Shown here: piece by piece, positions 62,185-64,000 of the stretch
Position numbering within the stretch: the first letter of the stretch is position 1
Layout: every line of letters starts with the position of its first letter
Origin: Schaalia radingae
GTDB lineage: Bacteria; Actinomycetota; Actinomycetes; Actinomycetales; Actinomycetaceae
Reading direction: 5' to 3'
DNA length: 64,000 nucleotides
Assembly (NCBI RefSeq): GCF_900106055.1
Contig: NZ_LT629792.1
Span: 2,046,001-2,110,000, forward strand
The notes under the pieces: generated by a model
The model's database searches: none
What the model was told of the DNA's origin: nothing
The model's input: only the letters and a program-made list of their open reading frames with translations
Program-made: the position numbers and the translations under genes

Positions 62185-63597
62185 TTAACCCAGTATCTTT
62201 TTGAGGAATGAGAAGGACTTGGAATCATAGGGGTGGTGCCGCACCGGAATGTCGAAGCACCAGCTCTTATGCAGCACCGTTCGCTCGTGGCTCAGGGTTC
62301 TGAAGCCCGAGGCCCCGTGGTAGTTGCCCATGCCGGAGTTCCCGACTCCGCCAAAGGGCGCTTTCGATGAGGACATGTGCAGCAACGTGTCATTGATGCA
62401 CACGCCGCCGCTGGATATCGCCTCGACAACGCGCTGAGCAAAGCGCTTCTTCCTGGTGAAGATATACAGCGCCAAAGGCTTGTCGCGATCCTGGTAGTCC
62501 GTCAGCACGTCCTCAATATCCGTGAACTCCTTGATCGGCAAGATGGGACCGAAGATTTCTTCCTGCATGACGGGGCTGTCCCATTCGGGGTCGTCGACCA
62601 ACACCGGGATGATCTGCTGCGTATCCTCCAGCGTCACATCGGCCGGCTTGGCGTCGCGCGACTTCGACGTGATCAGGCGCTGCCCTTCCAGCAATCCGGA
62701 CAGACGCTTGAAATGCTTGGGGTGAATCACCTTGGCGAAGGAGTTGCGACGATACTCCTCGGTCGGCAATGCGCTGTCGATCCCCCGCCTCAGCGCCTCG
62801 ATCAGTTGGTCCTTGACGTCGCGGTGAACATACACGAAATCGACGCCCACACAGGTCTGCCCGCCGTTGGTCAGCTTGCCGAACAGGATTCGCTTCGCTG
62901 TCTTTTCGATGTCAGCGGTCTTGTCGACAAAGCACGGGGACTTGCCGCCCAGCTCCAGGACGACGGGCGTGAGGTGCTCCGCCGCAGCGCGCATCACCAC
63001 TTTGCCGACGTTCGGGGAGCCGGTGAAGAAAATAAAGTCGAATTTTTCATCCAGCAGTGCCGAGTTCTCCTTGCGCCCACCTTCGATGACGCTCACGTAG
63101 CCGTCCTCGAAAATCTCCTCGCACATCTGTCGGATGAGGCGGGATGTGGCCGGCGAGTAGGCGGACGGTTTGATGACCACGGTATTGCCCGCTGCGATCG
63201 CCGCGGCGAGGGGACACATTGTCAGCTGGAAGGGGTAGTTCCACGGACTCATCACCAGTGCCACGCCAAATGGTTCATACGTCACGGACAGCACGCCGGG
63301 CATCTGCGAAAGCGCGGGAATCTTGTAGTGCGGCGCTGCCATGCATGACAGGTGCCGGCGCATGAACTTGATTTCATCCAGGACCAGCGAAATTTCCGTC
63401 ATGAAGCTTTCGGTGTCCGACTTGTTCAGGTCAGCGTGCAGCGCATCCAGAATGTCACGTTCGTGGGCGCGTACTGATTTTTCAAATGCGGCCAGCGTGC
63501 GTTTGCGGTAGCTGAGGTCACGGGTTTTCCCAGTGAAGAAGAACTCCCGTGCGCGCGTGACTGCCTCGTGAATTTCCTCTTGTTTTGTGCGTGCCAT
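62185..63597 (-). CDS. class 3-type aldehyde dehydrogenase (long-chain/fatty aldehyde type)
   Basis: A 470-residue NAD(P)-dependent dehydrogenase from ATG 63597, preferred for AGAGG upstream (a GTG at 63630 would add 11 residues). YRKRTLAAFEKSVRAHERDI and the PWNYPFQLTM motif (NAD site and oxyanion Asn) mark the ALDH3/YwdH branch, which prefers medium- to long-chain or aromatic aldehydes. VLELGGKSPCFVDK holds the general-base Glu, and GGQTCVGVDFVYVH the catalytic Cys. The C-terminal segment is basic (HPYDSKSFSFLKKILG). It is the first gene of the ALDH-ald operon. Confidence 0.93.
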   Translation of the reverse strand: MARTKQEEIHEAVTRAREFFFTGKTRDLSYRKRTLAAFEKSVRAHERDILDALHADLNKSDTESFMTEISLVLDEIKFMRRHLSCMAAPHYKIPALSQMPGVLSVTYEPFGVALVMSPWNYPFQLTMCPLAAAIAAGNTVVIKPSAYSPATSRLIRQMCEEIFEDGYVSVIEGGRKENSALLDEKFDFIFFTGSPNVGKVVMRAAAEHLTPVVLELGGKSPCFVDKTADIEKTAKRILFGKLTNGGQTCVGVDFVYVHRDVKDQLIEALRRGIDSALPTEEYRRNSFAKVIHPKHFKRLSGLLEGQRLITSKSRDAKPADVTLEDTQQIIPVLVDDPEWDSPVMQEEIFGPILPIKEFTDIEDVLTDYQDRDKPLALYIFTRKKRFAQRVVEAISSGGVCINDTLLHMSSSKAPFGGVGNSGMGNYHGASGFRTLSHERTVLHKSWCFDIPVRHHPYDSKSFSFLKKILG

Positions 63598-63886
63598 ATC
63601 CATCCTCTGATACTCATCATTGAATGACACTCATCAGTGAGCGACTACTCACATGCTACTAGCGAGGAACGCACGGCGCTGGGTCTTCCAGAGAATTTCC
63701 TCAAGGTTTTTCCGGTTCCGCTCCATCAGCGTCCCTACTCCCTTTCTGGGTTATAGCTCCGACCAGTTTCCAAGAAGGAAAAACTATGTCTTCAAGATAT
63801 GCACGGAGGAATAAAGCAGGTGAGGAGCGCAAGTATCCAGCAGGCGTTGCCTCGCACTCACAGGCAGGGTTGTTAGAGTACATTGC
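63598..63886. other. divergent intergenic region between ALDH and the TRIC-like gene
   Basis: No gene seen. It provides the ALDH promoter on the left and TAGAGT (63874-63879), seven bases before the TRIC-like start, on the right. Confidence 0.45.
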
Positions 63887-64000
63887 ATGTGGCTGACGGT
63901 GCTCTTTATGATTGGAATCACGGCCGAGGCCATGACAGGCGCCCTGTCAGCGGCCCGCGAGCGCATGGACCTGTTCGGCGTGATGATGGTGGCCGCAGTG
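63887..64000 (+). CDS. TRIC/UPF0126 family membrane protein (partial, N-terminus)
   Basis: Only the first 38 residues are in the window. MWLTVLFMIGITAEAMTGAL followed by SAARERMDLFGVMMVAAV is the signature of the UPF0126/TRIC (YadS-like) cation channel family: glycine-containing first helix, Arg-rich turn, second helix start. ATG 63887 has no Shine-Dalgarno and TAGAGT lies seven bases upstream, which suggests a leaderless message. These proteins are trimeric potassium-permeable channels. The call is tentative only because the gene is truncated by the window edge. Confidence 0.8.
   Translation, partial: MWLTVLFMIGITAEAMTGALSAARERMDLFGVMMVAAV

Overview
The window is high-GC bacterial DNA. Dense, often overlapping genes, GTP-type PEP carboxykinase, the Holin-X/DUF3618 pair, a DUF3073 protein, a NUDIX-histidine phosphatase MutT1 and many apparently leaderless starts point to an actinobacterium. 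An Actinomycetaceae member (Actinomyces/Schaalia-like) is the best guess; that placement is inference from gene content and style, not a database match.

Layout. 1-7554 (mostly minus): a MoxR/DUF58/VWA/VWA/TPR (Bat-type) operon, split between its two VWA genes by a TetR regulator and a carboxylesterase. 7661-9603: pckG with a clear terminator. 9924-16691: phosphate block, with a PhoU-like/Pit pair and a septum-formation-type lipoprotein facing a pstSCAB operon that has a two-repeat PHO box. 16797-21081: MutT1, polyphosphate kinase and an unknown protein, continuing the phosphate/nucleotide theme. 21255-26667: tRNA-Lys, a repeat array, a GlsB/YeaQ-type protein, an mscS-msrB-EamA operon and tRNA-Glu/Asp/Phe. 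26730-31487: a DUF2254 membrane protein and a betaine/proline-type ABC importer whose permease and binding protein are fused. 32012-35093: sirtuin, YdeI-like fragment, Holin-X, DUF3618 and DUF3073. 35704-38700: purF-purM, both with low-complexity insertions. 38847-46122: six-gene Mrp (Mnh) antiporter operon with A and B fused. 46377-51576: HdrD-like Fe-S oxidoreductase, an unknown protein, dcd and mutY. 51662-55027: MacA/MacB-like efflux system. 55482-60358: an unusual five-gene operon with two SCP2-like proteins around a class III aminotransferase and a split transketolase. 61048-63597: class 3 aldehyde dehydrogenase and alanine dehydrogenase. 63887-end: start of a TRIC/UPF0126 channel gene.

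Two signals are not explained by genes. First, three intergenic loci (about 21.5, 35.4 and 60.7 kb) carry the same composite element: direct copies of a GTGCACAWWCCCCTAG unit at a 30-31 bp pitch, then a 75-90 bp centre sharing CTGACCTGC, then inverted copies at the same pitch. All three lie at the 3' ends of converging genes. Second, the 11-mer ATTGACGAGGG occurs ten times on both strands, in several reading frames and between genes, where chance predicts about 0.03. Its GACGAGGG core occurs about 29 times by eye count.

The most interesting gene cluster is the aminotransferase/transketolase/SCP2 operon. A ketol transfer followed by transamination gives a 2-amino-1,3-diol, and SCP2-like proteins bind lipids, so a novel aminolipid route is a testable but speculative reading.
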